From: Eledone cirrhosa
Taxonomy: Eukaryota; Mollusca; Cephalopoda; Octopoda; Eledonidae
NCBI GenBank assembly: GCA_964016885.1
Contig: OZ024741.1
Coordinates: forward strand, 32,443,450 to 32,507,449
DNA: 64,000 bases
Direction of reading: 5' to 3'
Part shown: one piece after another, positions 1-11,942 of the stretch
Layout: each line of letters starts with the position of its first letter
Numbering within the stretch: position 1 is the stretch's first letter
Notes under the pieces: model-generated
What the model was told of the DNA's origin: nothing
Database searches by the model: none
Seen by the model: the letters and a program-made list of their open reading frames with translations, nothing else
Position numbers and translations under genes: made by a program

Positions 1-80
1 AAGCCTACAAATCTCAGATGTTATACAACATGGCTGAATAATATTTGTATTTATTCCAGATGTAATAAGACTACATATCT

Positions 81-113
81 CAGATGTTATACAACATGGC
101 TGTATAATATTTG
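81..113 (+). other. Inverted repeat / potential hairpin in agatg-type monomers (example)
   Basis: TTATACA and TGTATAA are perfect inverted 7-mers separated by ACATGGC in nearly all monomers. In the subfamily with A at monomer position 18 the pairing extends outward, so CAGATGTTATACA can pair with TGTATAATATTTG over 13 positions, counting two G-T (G-U in RNA) wobbles. The T18 subfamily has one mismatch in the same stem. Many variant monomers (ATACTATT, TAGACTATT, GTCATAC) break a pair with no compensating change, so there is no covariation support. The structure is seen in the sequence; any function as cruciform, protein site or RNA hairpin is speculation. Confidence 0.6.
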
Positions 114-198
114 TATTTATTCCAGATGTAATAAGCCTACATATCTCAGTTGTTATACAACATGTCTGTATAATATTTGTATTTATTCCAGATGTAAT

Positions 199-264
199 AA
201 GCCTACATATCTCAGTTGTTATACAACATGGCTGTATAATATTTGTATTTATTCCAGATGTAAT
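199..264 (+). repeat. Representative consensus monomer (66 bp)
   Basis: This copy matches the most common base at every position I checked and serves as reference. Landmarks by monomer position are AAGCCTACAT at 1-10, CTCAGTTG at 13-20, TTATACA at 21-27, ACATGGC at 28-34, TGTATAA at 35-41, TTTGTATTTATTCCAG at 44-59 and ATGTAAT at 60-66. Common variable sites are 2-6 (AAG, ATG or AAA, with CCT or TCT), 18 (T or A), 20 (G or T), 25 and 28 (ATACAAC, ATGCAAC or ATACAGC), 33 (GG or GT), 39-41 and the TCCAGA block at 55-60 (TGCAGA, TCCATA, TCAAGA). The choice of strand and starting base is arbitrary. Confidence 0.95.
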
Positions 265-594
265 AAGCCTACATATCTCAGTTGTTATACAACATGGCTG
301 TATAATATTTGTATTTATTCCAGATGTAATAAGCCTACATATCTCAGATGTTATACAACATGGCTGTATAATATTTGTATTTATTCCAGATGTAATAAGC
401 CTACATTTCGCAGTTGTTATACAGCATTGCTGTATACTATTTGTATTTATTCCAGATGTAATAAGCCTACATATCTCAGATGTTATACAACATGGCTGTA
501 TAATATTTGTATTTATTCCAGATGTAATAAGCCTACATTTCGCAGTTGTTATACAACATGGCTGTATAATATTTGTATTTATTCCAGATGTAAT

Positions 595-1386
595 AAGCCT
601 ACATATCTCAGTTTTTATACAACATGGCTGTATAATATTTGTAATTATTGCAGATGTAATAAGCCTACATATCTCAGTTGTTATACAACATGGCTGTATA
701 ATATTTGTATTTATTCCAGATGTAATAAGCCTACATATCTCAGTTTTTATACAACATGGCTGTATAATATTTGTAATTATTGCAGATGTAATAAGCCTAC
801 ATATCTCAGTTGTTATACAACATGGCTGTATAATATTTGTATTTATTCCAGATGTAATAAGCCTACATATCTCAGATGTTATACAACATGGCTGTATAAT
901 ATTTGTATTTATTCCATATGTAATAAGCCTACATTTCGCAGTTGTTATACAGCATGGCTGTATAATATTTGTATTTATTCAAGATGAAATAAGCCTACAT
1001 ATCTCAATTGTCATACAACATGGCTGTATAATATTTGTATTTATTCCAGATGTAATAAGCCTACATATCTCAGTTGTTATACAACATGTCTGTATAATAT
1101 TTGTATTTATTCCAGATGTAATAAGCCTACATATCTCAGTTGTTATACAACTTGGCTGTATAATATTTGTATTTATTCCAGATGTAATATGCCTACATAT
1201 CTCAGTTGTTATACAACATGGCTGTATAATATTTGTATTTATTCCAGATGTAATAAACCTACATATCTCAGTTGTTATACAACATGTCTGTATAATATCT
1301 GTATTTATTCCAGATGTAATAAGCGTACATATCTCAGATGTTATACAACATGGCTGTATAATATTTGTATTTATTCCAGATGTAAT
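595..1386. repeat. 12-monomer tandem duplication, unit 1 (792 bp)
   Basis: This unit is repeated directly next door at 1387-2178. It opens with two TTTTTAT/TGCAGA monomers alternating with standard ones. It includes a TCCATATG monomer, a CpG-bearing TTTCGCAG monomer whose TCAAGATGAAATAAG end makes a stop in both open forward frames, a CAATTGTCAT monomer and an ACAACTTGG monomer. The one difference I noticed from unit 2 is AAGCGTAC at 1321 versus AAGCCTAC at 2113. Confidence 0.88.
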
Positions 1387-2178
1387 AAGCCTACATATCT
1401 CAGTTTTTATACAACATGGCTGTATAATATTTGTAATTATTGCAGATGTAATAAGCCTACATATCTCAGTTGTTATACAACATGGCTGTATAATATTTGT
1501 ATTTATTCCAGATGTAATAAGCCTACATATCTCAGTTTTTATACAACATGGCTGTATAATATTTGTAATTATTGCAGATGTAATAAGCCTACATATCTCA
1601 GTTGTTATACAACATGGCTGTATAATATTTGTATTTATTCCAGATGTAATAAGCCTACATATCTCAGATGTTATACAACATGGCTGTATAATATTTGTAT
1701 TTATTCCATATGTAATAAGCCTACATTTCGCAGTTGTTATACAGCATGGCTGTATAATATTTGTATTTATTCAAGATGAAATAAGCCTACATATCTCAAT
1801 TGTCATACAACATGGCTGTATAATATTTGTATTTATTCCAGATGTAATAAGCCTACATATCTCAGTTGTTATACAACATGTCTGTATAATATTTGTATTT
1901 ATTCCAGATGTAATAAGCCTACATATCTCAGTTGTTATACAACTTGGCTGTATAATATTTGTATTTATTCCAGATGTAATATGCCTACATATCTCAGTTG
2001 TTATACAACATGGCTGTATAATATTTGTATTTATTCCAGATGTAATAAACCTACATATCTCAGTTGTTATACAACATGTCTGTATAATATCTGTATTTAT
2101 TCCAGATGTAATAAGCCTACATATCTCAGATGTTATACAACATGGCTGTATAATATTTGTATTTATTCCAGATGTAAT
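1387..2178. repeat. 12-monomer tandem duplication, unit 2 (792 bp)
   Basis: This is the direct second copy of 595-1386 at an offset of 792 bp. The match ends at the next monomer, which is agatg-type with ACAAAATGG instead of the TTTTTAT type expected for a third unit. Abutting units with a whole-monomer length are what one in-register unequal exchange would leave. Confidence 0.88.
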
Positions 2179-2706
2179 AAGCCTACATATCTCAGATGTT
2201 ATACAAAATGGCTGTATAATATTTGTATTTATTCCAGATCTAATAAGCCTACATATCTCAGTTTTTATACAACATGGCTGTATAATATTTGTACTTATTG
2301 CAGATGTAATAAGCCTACATATCTCAGATGTTATACAACATGGCTGTATACTATTTGTATTTATTCCAGATGTAATAAGCCTACATATCTCAGATGTTAT
2401 ACAACATGGCTGTATAATATTTGTATTTATTCCAGATGTAATATGCCTACATATCTCAGTTGTTATACAACATGGCTGTATAATATTTGTATTTATTCCA
2501 GATGTAATAAATCTACATATCTCAGTTGTTATACAACATGTCTGTATAATATTTGTATTTATTCCAGATGTAATAAGCCTACATATCTCAGTTGTTATAC
2601 AACATGGCTGTATAATATTTGTATTTATTCCAGATGTAATATGCCTTCATATCTCAGTTGTTATACAACATGGCTGTATAATATTTGTATTTATTCCAGA
2701 TGTAAT

Positions 2707-3190
2707 AAGCCTACATATCTCAGTTGTTATACAACATGGCTGTATAATATTTGTATTTATTCCAGATGTAATAAGCCTACATATCTCAGATGTTATACAA
2801 CATGGCTGTATAATATTTGTATTTATTCCAGATGTAATAAGCCTACATTTCGCAGTTGTTATACAGCATGGCTGTATACTATTTGTATTTATTCCAGATG
2901 TAATAAGCCTACATATCTCAGATGTTATACAACATGGCTGTATAATATTTGTATTTATTCCAGATGTAATAAGCCTACATTTCGCAGTTGTTATACAGCA
3001 TGGCTGTATAATATTTGCATTTATTCAAGATGTAATAAGCCTACATATCTCAATTGTCATACAACATGGCTGTATAATATTTGTATTTATTCCAGATGTA
3101 ATAAGCCTACATATCTCAGATGTTATACAACATGGCTGTATACTATTTGTATTTATTCCAGATGTAATAAGCCTACATATCTCAGATGTT
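2707..3190. repeat. Segmental repeat, 57-monomer offset, copy 1
   Basis: The monomer order here is standard, agatg, TTTCGCAG with ATACTATT, agatg, TTTCGCAG with TTTGCATTTATTCAAG, CAATTGTCAT, then agatg with ATACTATT. The same order recurs at 6469-6952, 3,762 bp away. A related shorter version of the core (CpG type, agatg, CpG type, CAATTGTCAT) occurs at 4027 and 4555. Confidence 0.75.
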
Positions 3191-4026
3191 ATACAAGATG
3201 GCTGTATAATATTTGTATTTATTCTAGATGTAATAAGCCTACATATCTCAGATGTTATACAACATGGATGTATCATATTTGTATTTATTCTAGATGTAAT
3301 AAGCCTACATATCTCAGTTGTTATACAACATGGCTGTATACTATTTGTATTTATTGCAGATGTAATAAGCCTACATATCTCAGTTGTTATACAACATGGC
3401 TGTATAATATTTGTATTTATTCCAGATGTAATAAGCCTACATATCTCAGTTGTTATACAACATGGCTGTATAATATTTGTATTTATTCCAGATGTAATAA
3501 GCCTACATATCTCAGTTTTTATACAACATGGCTGTATAATATTTGTAATTATTGCAGATGTAATAAGCCTACATATCTCAGTTGTTATACAACACGGCTG
3601 TATAATATTTGTATTTATTGCAGATGTAATAAGCCTACATATCTCAGTTGTTATACAACATGGCTGTATAATATTTGTATTTATTCCAGATGTAATAAGC
3701 CTACATATCTCAGATGTTATACAACATGGCTGTATACTATTTGTATTTATTCCAGATGTAATAAGCCTACATATCTCAGATGTTATACAACATGGCTGTA
3801 TAATATTTGTATTTATTCCAGATGTAATAAGCCTACATATCTCAGATGTTATACAACATGGCTGTATCATATTTGTTTTTATTCCAGATATAATAAGCCT
3901 ACATATCTCAGATGTTATACAACATGGTTGTATACTATCTGTATTTATTCCAGATGTAATAAGCCAACATATCTCAGATGTTATACAACATGGCTGTATA
4001 ATATTTGTATTTATTCCATATGTAAT

Positions 4027-4554
4027 AAGCCTACATTTCGAAGTTGTTATACAGCATGGCTGTATAATATTTGTATTTATTCCAGATGTAATAAGCCTAC
4101 ATATCTCAGATGTTATACAACATGGCTGTATAATATTTGTATTTATTCCAGATGTAATAAGCCTACATTTCGCAGTTGTTATACAGCATGGCTGTATAAT
4201 ATTTGCATTTATTCAAGATGTAATAAGCCTACATATCTCAATTGTCATACAACATGGCTGTATAATATTTGTATTTATTCCAGATGTAATAAGCCTACAT
4301 ATCTCAGATGTTATACAACATGGCTGTATACTATTTGTATTTATTCCAGATGTAATAAGCCTACATATCTCAGATGTTATACAACATGGCTGTATAATAT
4401 TTGTATTTATTCCAGATGTAATAAGCCTACATATCTCAGATGTTATACAACATGGCTGTATCATATTTGAATTTATTCCAGATGTAATAAGCCTACATAT
4501 CTCAGATGTTATACAACATGACTGTATAATATTTGTATTTATTCTATATGTAAT
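4027..4554. repeat. 8-monomer tandem duplication, unit 1 (528 bp)
   Basis: This unit starts with a TTTCGAAG monomer and contains a second CpG monomer, a CAATTGTCAT monomer and a TATCATATTTGAATT monomer near 4460. That last variant makes a stop in the first forward frame. The unit is repeated at 4555-5082 with the same markers 528 bp later but with several substitutions, so the event looks older than the zone 3 duplications. Confidence 0.72.
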
Positions 4555-5082
4555 AAGCCTACATTTCGAAGTTGTTATACAGCATGGCTGTATAATATTT
4601 GTATTTATTCCAGATGTAATAAGCCTACATATCTCAGATGTTATACAACATGGCTGTATAATATTTGTATTTATTCCAGATGTAATAAGCCTACATTTAG
4701 CAGTTGTTATACAGCACGGCTGTATAATATTTGCATTTATTCAAGATGTAATAAGCCTACATATCTCAATTGTCATACAACATGGCTGTATAATATTTGT
4801 ATTTATTCCAGATGTAATAAGCCTACATATCTCAGTTGTTATACAACATGGCTGTATTCTATTTGTATTTATTCCAGATCTAATAAGCCTACATATCTCA
4901 GATGTTATACAAGATGGCTGTATAATATTTGTATTTATTCCAGATGTAATAAGCCTACATATCTCAGATGTTATACAACATGGCTGTATCATATTTGAAT
5001 TTATTCCAGATGTAATAAGCCTACATATCTCAGTTGTTATACAACATGGCTGTATAATATTTGTATTTATTGCAGATGTAAT
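4555..5082. repeat. 8-monomer tandem duplication, unit 2 (528 bp)
   Basis: This is the diverged second unit of 4027-4554. It keeps TTTCGAAG at its start and TATCATATTTGAATT near 4988, but has TTTAGCAG in place of TTTCGCAG at 4687, ACACGGCTG, TATTCTATT, GATCTAATAAG and ACAAGATGG. Confidence 0.72.
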
Positions 5083-5478
5083 AAGCCTACATATCTCAGT
5101 TGTTATACAACATGGCTGTATAATATTTGTATTTATTCCAGATGTAATAAGCCTACATATCTCAGTTGTTATACAACATGGCTGTATAATATTTGTATTT
5201 ATTCCAGATGTAATAAGCCTACATATCTCAGATGTTATACAACATGGCTGTACACTATTTGTATTTATTCCAGATGTAATAAGCCTACATATCTCAGATG
5301 TTATACAACATGGCTGTATAATATTTGTATTTATTCCAGATGTAATAAGCCTACATATCTCAGATGTTATACAACATGGCTGTATAATATTTGTATTTAT
5401 TCCAGATGTAATAAGCCTACATATCTCAGTTTTTATACAACATGGCTGTATAATATTTGTATTTATTGCGGATGTAAT

Positions 5479-6218
5479 AAGCCTACAAATCTCAGATGTT
5501 ATACAACATGGCTGAATAATATTTGTATTTATTCCAGATGTAATAAGACTACATATCTCAGATGTTATACAACATGGCTGTATAATATTTGTATTTATTC
5601 CAGATGTAATAAGCCTACATATCTCAGTTGTTATACAACATGTCTGTATAATATTTGTATTTATTCCAGATGTAATAAGCCTACATATCTCAGTTGTTAT
5701 ACAACATGGCTGTATAATATTTGTATTTATTCCAGATGTAATAAGCCTACATATCTCAGTTGTTATACAACATGGCTGTATAATATTTGTATTTATTCCA
5801 GATGTAATAAGCCTACATATCTCAGATGTTATACAACATGGCTGTATAATATTTGTATTTATTCCAGATGTAATAAGCCTACATTTCGCAGTTGTTATAC
5901 AGCATTGCTGTATACTATTTGTATTTATTCCAGATGTAATAAGCCTACATATCTCAGATGTTATACAACATGGCTGTATAATATTTGTATTTATTCCAGA
6001 TGTAATAAGCCTACATTTCGCAGTTGTTATACAACATGGCTGTATAATATTTGTATTTATTCCAGATGTAATAAGCCTACATATCTCAGTTTTTATACAA
6101 CATGGCTGTATAATATTTGTAATTATTGCAGATGTAATAAGCCTACATATCTCAGTTGTTATACAACATGGCTGTATAATATTTGTATTTATTCCAGATG
6201 TAATAAGCCTACATATCT
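5479..6218. repeat. Segmental repeat, 83-monomer offset, copy 2
   Basis: This is the second copy of the segment at 1-740, carrying the same sequence of rare variants in the same order. The monomer just before it (TTTATTGCGGATG, near 5465) is unusual and probably reflects what precedes base 1 outside the window. The 83-monomer spacing suggests a higher-order unit of about 5.5 kb, but the interiors no longer match monomer for monomer. Confidence 0.82.
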
Positions 6219-6468
6219 CAGTTGTTATACAACATGGCTGTATACTATTTGCATTTATTCCAGATGTAATAAGCCTACATATCTCAGATGTTATACAACA
6301 TGGCTGTATAATATTTGTATTTATTCCAGATGTAATAAGCCTACATATCTCAGTTGTTATACAACATGTCTGTATAATATTTGTATTTATTCCAGATGTA
6401 ATAAGCCTACATATCTCAGTTGTTATACAACATGGCTGTATAATATTTGTATTTATTCCAGATGTAAT

Positions 6469-6952
6469 AAGCCTATATATCTCAGTTGTTATACAACATG
6501 GCTGTATAATATTTGTATTTATTCCAGATGTAATAAGCCTACATATCTCAGATGTTATACAACATGGCTGTATAATATTTGTATTTATTCCAGATGTAAT
6601 AAGGCTACATTTCGCAGTTGTTATACAGCATGGCTGTATACTATTTGTATTTATTCCAGATGTAATAAGCCTACATATCTCAGATGTTATACAACATGGC
6701 TGTATAATATTTGTATTTATTCCAGATGTAATAAGCCTACATTTCGCAGTTGTTATACAGCATGGCTGTATAATATTTGCATTTATTCAAGATGTAATAA
6801 GCCTACATATCTCAATTGTCATACAACATGGCTGTATAATATTTGTATTTATTCCAGATGTAATAAGCCTACATATCTCAGATGTTATACAACATGGCTG
6901 TATACTATTTGTATTTATTCCAGATGTAATAAGCCTACATATCTCAGATGTT
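6469..6952. repeat. Segmental repeat, 57-monomer offset, copy 2
   Basis: This is the second copy of 2707-3190. It differs by at least two substitutions, AAGCCTATAT at 6469 and AAGGCTAC at 6601. The TTTGCATTTATTCAAG variant, rare elsewhere, supports shared descent. Confidence 0.75.
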
Positions 6953-8580
6953 ATACAACATGGCTGTATAATATTTGTATTTATTCCAGATGTAATAAGC
7001 CTACATATCTCAGATGTTATACAACATGGCTGTATAATATTTGTATTTATTCCAGATGTAATAAGACTACATATCTCAGATGTTATACAACATGGCTGCA
7101 TAATATTTGTATTTATTCCAGATGTAATAAGCCTACATATCTCAGATGTTATACAACATGGCTGTATAATATTTGTATTTATTCCAGATGTAATAAGCCT
7201 ACATATCTCAGATGTTATACAACATGGCTGTATCATATTTGTATTTATTCCAGATGTAATAAGCCTACATTTCGCAGTTGTTATACAGCATGGCTGTATA
7301 ATATTTGTATTTATTCCAGATGTAATAAGCCTACATATCTCAGTTGTTATACAACATGGCTGTATAATATTTGTATTTATTTCAGATGTAATAAGCCTAC
7401 ATATCTCAGTTGTTATACAACATGGCTGTATAATATTTGTATTTATTCCAGATTTAATAAGCCTACATATCTCAGATGTTATACAACATGGCTGTATACT
7501 ATTTGAATTTATTCCAGATGTAATAAGCCAACATATCTCAGTGGTTATACAACATGGCTTTATAATATTTGTATTTATTCCAGATGTAATAAGCCTACAT
7601 ATCTCAGTTGTTATTCAACATGGCTGTATAATATTTGTGTTTATTCCAGCTGTAATAAGCCTACATATCTCAGTTGTTATACAACATGGCTGTATAATAT
7701 TTGTATTTATTCGAGATGTAATACGCCTACATATCTCAGATGTTATACAACATGGCTGTATAATATTTGTATTTATTCCAGATGTAATAAGCCTACATTT
7801 CGCAGTTGTTATACAGCATGGCTGTATAATATTTGTATTTATTCCAGATGTAATAAGCCTACATATCTCAGTTGTTATACAACATGGCTGTATAATATTT
7901 GTATTTATTCCAGATGTAATAAGCCTACATATCTCAGTTGTTATACAACATGGCTGTATAATATTTGTATTTATTCCAGATCTAATAAGCCTACATATCT
8001 CAGTTGTTATACAACATGGCTGTATAATATTCGTAATTATTCCAGATATAATAAGCCTACATATCCCAGATGTTATACAACATGGATGTATAATATTTGT
8101 ATTTATTCCAGATGTAATGAGCCTATATATCTCAGTTGTTATACAACATCGCTGTATAATATTTGTATTTATTCCAGCTGTAATAAGCCTACATATCTCA
8201 GTTGTTATACAACATGGCTGTATAATATTTGTATTTATTCCAGATGTAATAAGCCTACATATCTCAGATGTTATACAACATGGCTGTATATTATTTGTAT
8301 TTATTCCAGATGTAATAAGCCTACATATCGCAGTTGTTATACAGCATGGCTGTATAATATTTGTATTTATTCCAGATGTAATAAGCCTACATATCTCAGA
8401 TGTTATACAACATGGCTGTATAATATTTGTATTTATTCCAGATGTAATAAGCCTACATATCTCAGTTGTTATACAACATGGCTGTATAATATTTGTATTT
8501 ATTCCAGATGTAATAAGACTACATATCTCAGATGTTATACAACATGGCTGTATAATATTTGTAATTATTCCAGATTTAAT

Positions 8581-8645
8581 AAGCCTACATTCTCAGTTGT
8601 TATACAACATGGCTGTATAATATTTGTATTTATTCCAGATGTAAT
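8581..8645. repeat. 65-bp monomer, deletion type 1 (first of three)
   Basis: CATATCTCAG is shortened to CATTCTCAG at about 8590. The monomer before it ends TTTGTAATTATTCCAG then ATTTAAT. The same pair of variants recurs at 11549 and 11878, so the deletion arose once and was copied. It changes which of the two open forward frames is read downstream. Confidence 0.9.
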
Positions 8646-9899
8646 AAGCCTACATATCTCAGTTGTTATACAACATGGCTGTATAATATTTGTATTTATT
8701 CCAGATGTAATAAGCCTACATATCTCAGATGTTATACAACATGGCTGTATAATATTTGTATTTATTCCAGATGTAATAAGCCTACATATCTCAGTTGTTA
8801 TACAACATGGCTGTATAATATTTGTATTTATTCCAGATGTAATAAGACTACATATCTCAGTTGTTATACAACATGGCTGTATAATATTTGTATTTATTCC
8901 AGATGTAATAAGCCTACATATCTCAGTTTTTATACAACATGGCTGTATAATATTTGCATTTATTCCAGATGTAATAAGCCTACATATCTCAGTTGTTATA
9001 CAACATGGCTGTATAATATTTGTATTTATTCCAGATGTAATAAGCCTACATATCTCAGATGTTATACAACATGGCTGTATACTATTTGTATTTATTACAG
9101 ATGTAATAAGCCTACATATCTCAGATGTTATACAACATGGCTGTATAATATTTGCATTTATTCCAGATGTAATAAGCCTACATATCTCAGAATTTATACG
9201 ACATGGCTGTATAATATTTGTATTTATTTCAGATGTAATAAGCCTACATATATCAGTTGTTATACAACATGGCTGTATAATATTTGTATTTATTCCAGAT
9301 GTAATAAGCCTACATATCTCAGTTGTTATACAACATGGCTGTATAATATTTGTATTTATTCCAGATGTAATAAGCCTACATATCTCAGATGTTATACAAC
9401 ATGGCTGTATAATATTTGTATTTATTCCAGATGTAATAAGCCTACATTTCGCAGTTGTTATACAGCATGGCTGTATAATATTTGTATTTATTGCAGATGT
9501 AATAAGCGCACATATCTCAGTTGTTATACAACATGGCTGTATAATATTTGTATTTATTCCAGATGTAATAAGCCTACATATCTCAGTTGTTATACAACAC
9601 GGCTGTATAATATTTGTATTTATTCCAGATGTAATAAGCCTACATATCTCAGATGTTATACAACATGGCTGTATAATATTTGTATTTATTCCAGATGTAA
9701 TAAGCCTACATATCTCAGTTGTTATACAACATGGCTGTATAATATTTGTATTTATTCCAGATGTAATAAGCCTACATATCTCAGTTGTTATACAACATGG
9801 CTGTATAATATTTTTATTTCTTCCAGATATAATAAGCCTACATATCTCAGATGTTATACAACATGGCTGTATAATATTTGTATTTATTCCAGATTTATT

Positions 9900-9964
9900 A
9901 AGCCTACATATCTCAGTTGTTATACAACTGGCTGTATCATATTTGTATTTATTCCAGATGTAAT
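9900..9964. repeat. 65-bp monomer, deletion type 2 (first of two)
   Basis: ACAACATGGCTG is shortened to ACAACTGGCTG near 9929. The monomer also carries TATCAT instead of TATAAT and follows a monomer ending GATTTATTAAG. The same combination recurs at 13197. Confidence 0.9.
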
Positions 9965-11548
9965 AAGCCTACATATCTCAGTTGTTATACAACATGGCTG
10001 TATAATATTTGTATTTATTACAGATGTAATAAGCCTACATATCTCAGTTTTTATACAACATGGCTGTATAATATTTGTATTTATTCCAGATGTAATAAGC
10101 CTACATATCTCAGTTGTTATACAACATGGCTGTATAATATTTGTATTTATTCCAGATGTAATAAGACTACATATCTCAGTTGTTATACAACATGGCTGTA
10201 TAATATTTGTATGTATTCCAGATGTAATAAGCCTACATATCTCAGTTGTTATACAACATGGCTGTATAATATTTGTATTTATTCCAGACGTAATAAGCCT
10301 ACATATCTAAGTTGTTATACAACATGGCTGTATAATATTTGTATTTATTCCAGATGTAATAAGCCTACATATCTCAGATGTTATACAACATGGCTGTATA
10401 ATATTTTTATTTATTCCAGATGTAATAACCCTACATTTCCCAGTTGTTATACAGCATGGCTGTATAATATTTGTATTTATTCCAGATGTAATAAGCCTAC
10501 ATATCTCAGTTGTTATACAACATGGCTGTATAATATTTGTATTTATTTCAGATGTAATAAGCCTACATATCTCAGATGTTATACAACATGGCTGTACACT
10601 ATTTGTATTTATTCCAGATGTAATAAGCCTACATATCTCAGATGTTATACAACATGGCTGTATAATATTTGTATTTATTCCAGATGTAATAAGCCTACAT
10701 ATCTCAGATGTTATACAACATGGCTGTATAATATTTGTATTTATTCCAGATGTAATAAGCCTACATATCTCAGGTTTTATACAAAATGGCTGTATAATAT
10801 TTGTATTTATTGCAGATGTAATAAGCCTACATATCTCAGTTGTTATACAACATGTCTGTATAATATTTGTATTTATTCCAGATGTAATAAGCCTACATAT
10901 CTCAGTTGTTATACAACATGGCTGTATAATATTTGTATTTATTCCAGATGTAATAAGCCTACATATCTCAGTTGTTATACAACATGTCAGTATAATATTT
11001 GTATTTATTCCAGATGTAATAAGCCTACATATCTCAGTTGTTATACAACATGGCTGTATAATAGTTGTATTTATTCCAGATGTAATATGCCTACATATCT
11101 CAGTTGTTATACAACATGGCTGTATAATATTTGTATTTATTCCAGATGTAATAAACCTACATATCTCAGTTGTTATACAACATGTCTGTATAATAGCTGT
11201 ATTTATTCCAGATGTAATAAGCCTACATATCTCAGTTGTTATACAACATGGCTGTATAATATTTGTATTTATTCCAGATGTAATATGCCTACATATCTCA
11301 GTTGTTATACAACATGGCTGTATAATATTTGTATTTATTCCAGATGTAATAAGCCTACATATCTCAGTTGTTATGCAACATGGCTGTATAATATTTGTAT
11401 TTATTCCAGATGTAATAAGCCTACATATCCCAGATGTTATACAACATGGATGTATAATATTTGTATTTATTCCAGATATAATAAGGCTACATATCTCAGA
11501 TGTTATACAACATGGCTGTATAATATTTGTAATTATTCCAGATTTAAT

Positions 11549-11613
11549 AAGCCTACATTCTCAGTTGTTATACAACATGGCTGTATAATATTTGTATTTA
11601 TTCCAGATGTAAT
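11549..11613. repeat. 65-bp monomer, deletion type 1 (second)
   Basis: It has the same CATTCTCAG deletion and the same preceding GTAATTATTCCAGATTTAAT variant as at 8581. It lies five monomers upstream of a third copy at 11878, which shows a local five-monomer duplication of this block. Confidence 0.9.
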
Positions 11614-11877
11614 AAGCCTACATATCTCAGTTGTTATACAACATGGCTGTATAATATTTGTATTTATTCCAGATGTAATAAGCCTACATATCTCAGATGT
11701 TATACAACATGGCTGTATAATATTTGTATTTATTCCAGATGTAATAAGCCTACATATCTCAGTTGTTATACAACATGGCTGTATAATATTTGTATTTATT
11801 CCAGATGTAATAAGACTACATATCTCAGATGTTATACAACATGGCTGTATAATATTTGTAATTATTCCAGATTTAAT

Positions 11878-11942
11878 AAGCCTACATTCTCAGTTGTTAT
11901 ACAACATGGCTGTATAATATTTGTATTTATTCCAGATGTAAT
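11878..11942. repeat. 65-bp monomer, deletion type 1 (third)
   Basis: It has the same deletion as at 8581, exactly 3,297 bp downstream, which ties it to the 50-monomer duplication. The copies at 11549 and 11878 are separated by 329 bp, that is five monomers minus one base. Confidence 0.9.

Larger units (their letters stand above)
1..740. repeat. Segmental repeat, 83-monomer offset, copy 1
   Basis: This stretch recurs at 5479-6218, an offset of 5,478 bp or exactly 83 monomers. Shared rare variants are the opening AAGCCTACAAATC, a GGCTGAATAAT, an AAGACTAC monomer and the ACAGCATTGCTGTATACT monomer near 421. The match ends where copy 1 has CAGTTTTTATAC and copy 2 has CAGTTGTTATAC, near 740. Copy 1 starts at the window edge, so its true left limit is unknown. 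Confidence 0.85.
1..8580. repeat. Zone 1: 130 monomers of exactly 66 bp
   Basis: Landmarks at 1, 67, 5479, 7261 and 8581 are all in the same phase, so 130 consecutive monomers contain no net indel. This zone lacks the 67-bp GTTTTTG monomer and the CAAATGTCAT monomer that are regular in zone 3. It has its own marker monomers: a TTTTTAT copy followed by GTAATTATTGCAGATG, and a GATGAAATAAG copy. No non-repeat sequence is present. The short internal duplications are listed separately and look older and more diverged than those in zone 3. Confidence 0.9.
8350..11420. repeat. 3,297-bp higher-order duplication, copy A
   Basis: The unit is 50 monomers minus three single-base deletions (3,300 - 3). 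Copy A matches copy B through many rare variants: TTTATTACAG, AAGCGCAC, TTTTTATTTCTTCC, the ACAACTGG deletion, TTTGTATGTATTCC at 10205, CAGACGTAATAAG, CATATCTAAG, AATAACCCTACATTTCCCAG, TACACTATT and ATGTCAGTATAAT. I noticed two differences over about 3 kb: CAGAATTTATACG versus CAGATTTTATACG, and ACAAAATGG versus ACAACATGG near 10790. The copies diverge after about 11420. Confidence 0.88.

Noticed and set aside
37..50. TATAAT or TATA-box promoters in each monomer
   Set aside because: GTATAATATTTG resembles such boxes, but in 71% A+T DNA this is expected. The TTGTTA upstream is only 13 bp away, and no gene follows.
244..258. 3' splice-acceptor look-alike TTTGTATTTATTCCAG
   Set aside because: It is present in every monomer, and donor-like GTATAAT lies only about 20 bp upstream, too close for an intron. 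No exon structure exists.
397..462. CENP-B box in the CpG-type monomer
   Set aside because: TTTCG is present, but the required A and CGGG part of the box is absent, so only the first half agrees by chance.
1249..1262. AATAAA polyadenylation signals in AATAAACCT and AATAAATCT monomers
   Set aside because: A one-base variant of AATAAG produces the hexamer in many monomers. No transcript unit or downstream element is visible.
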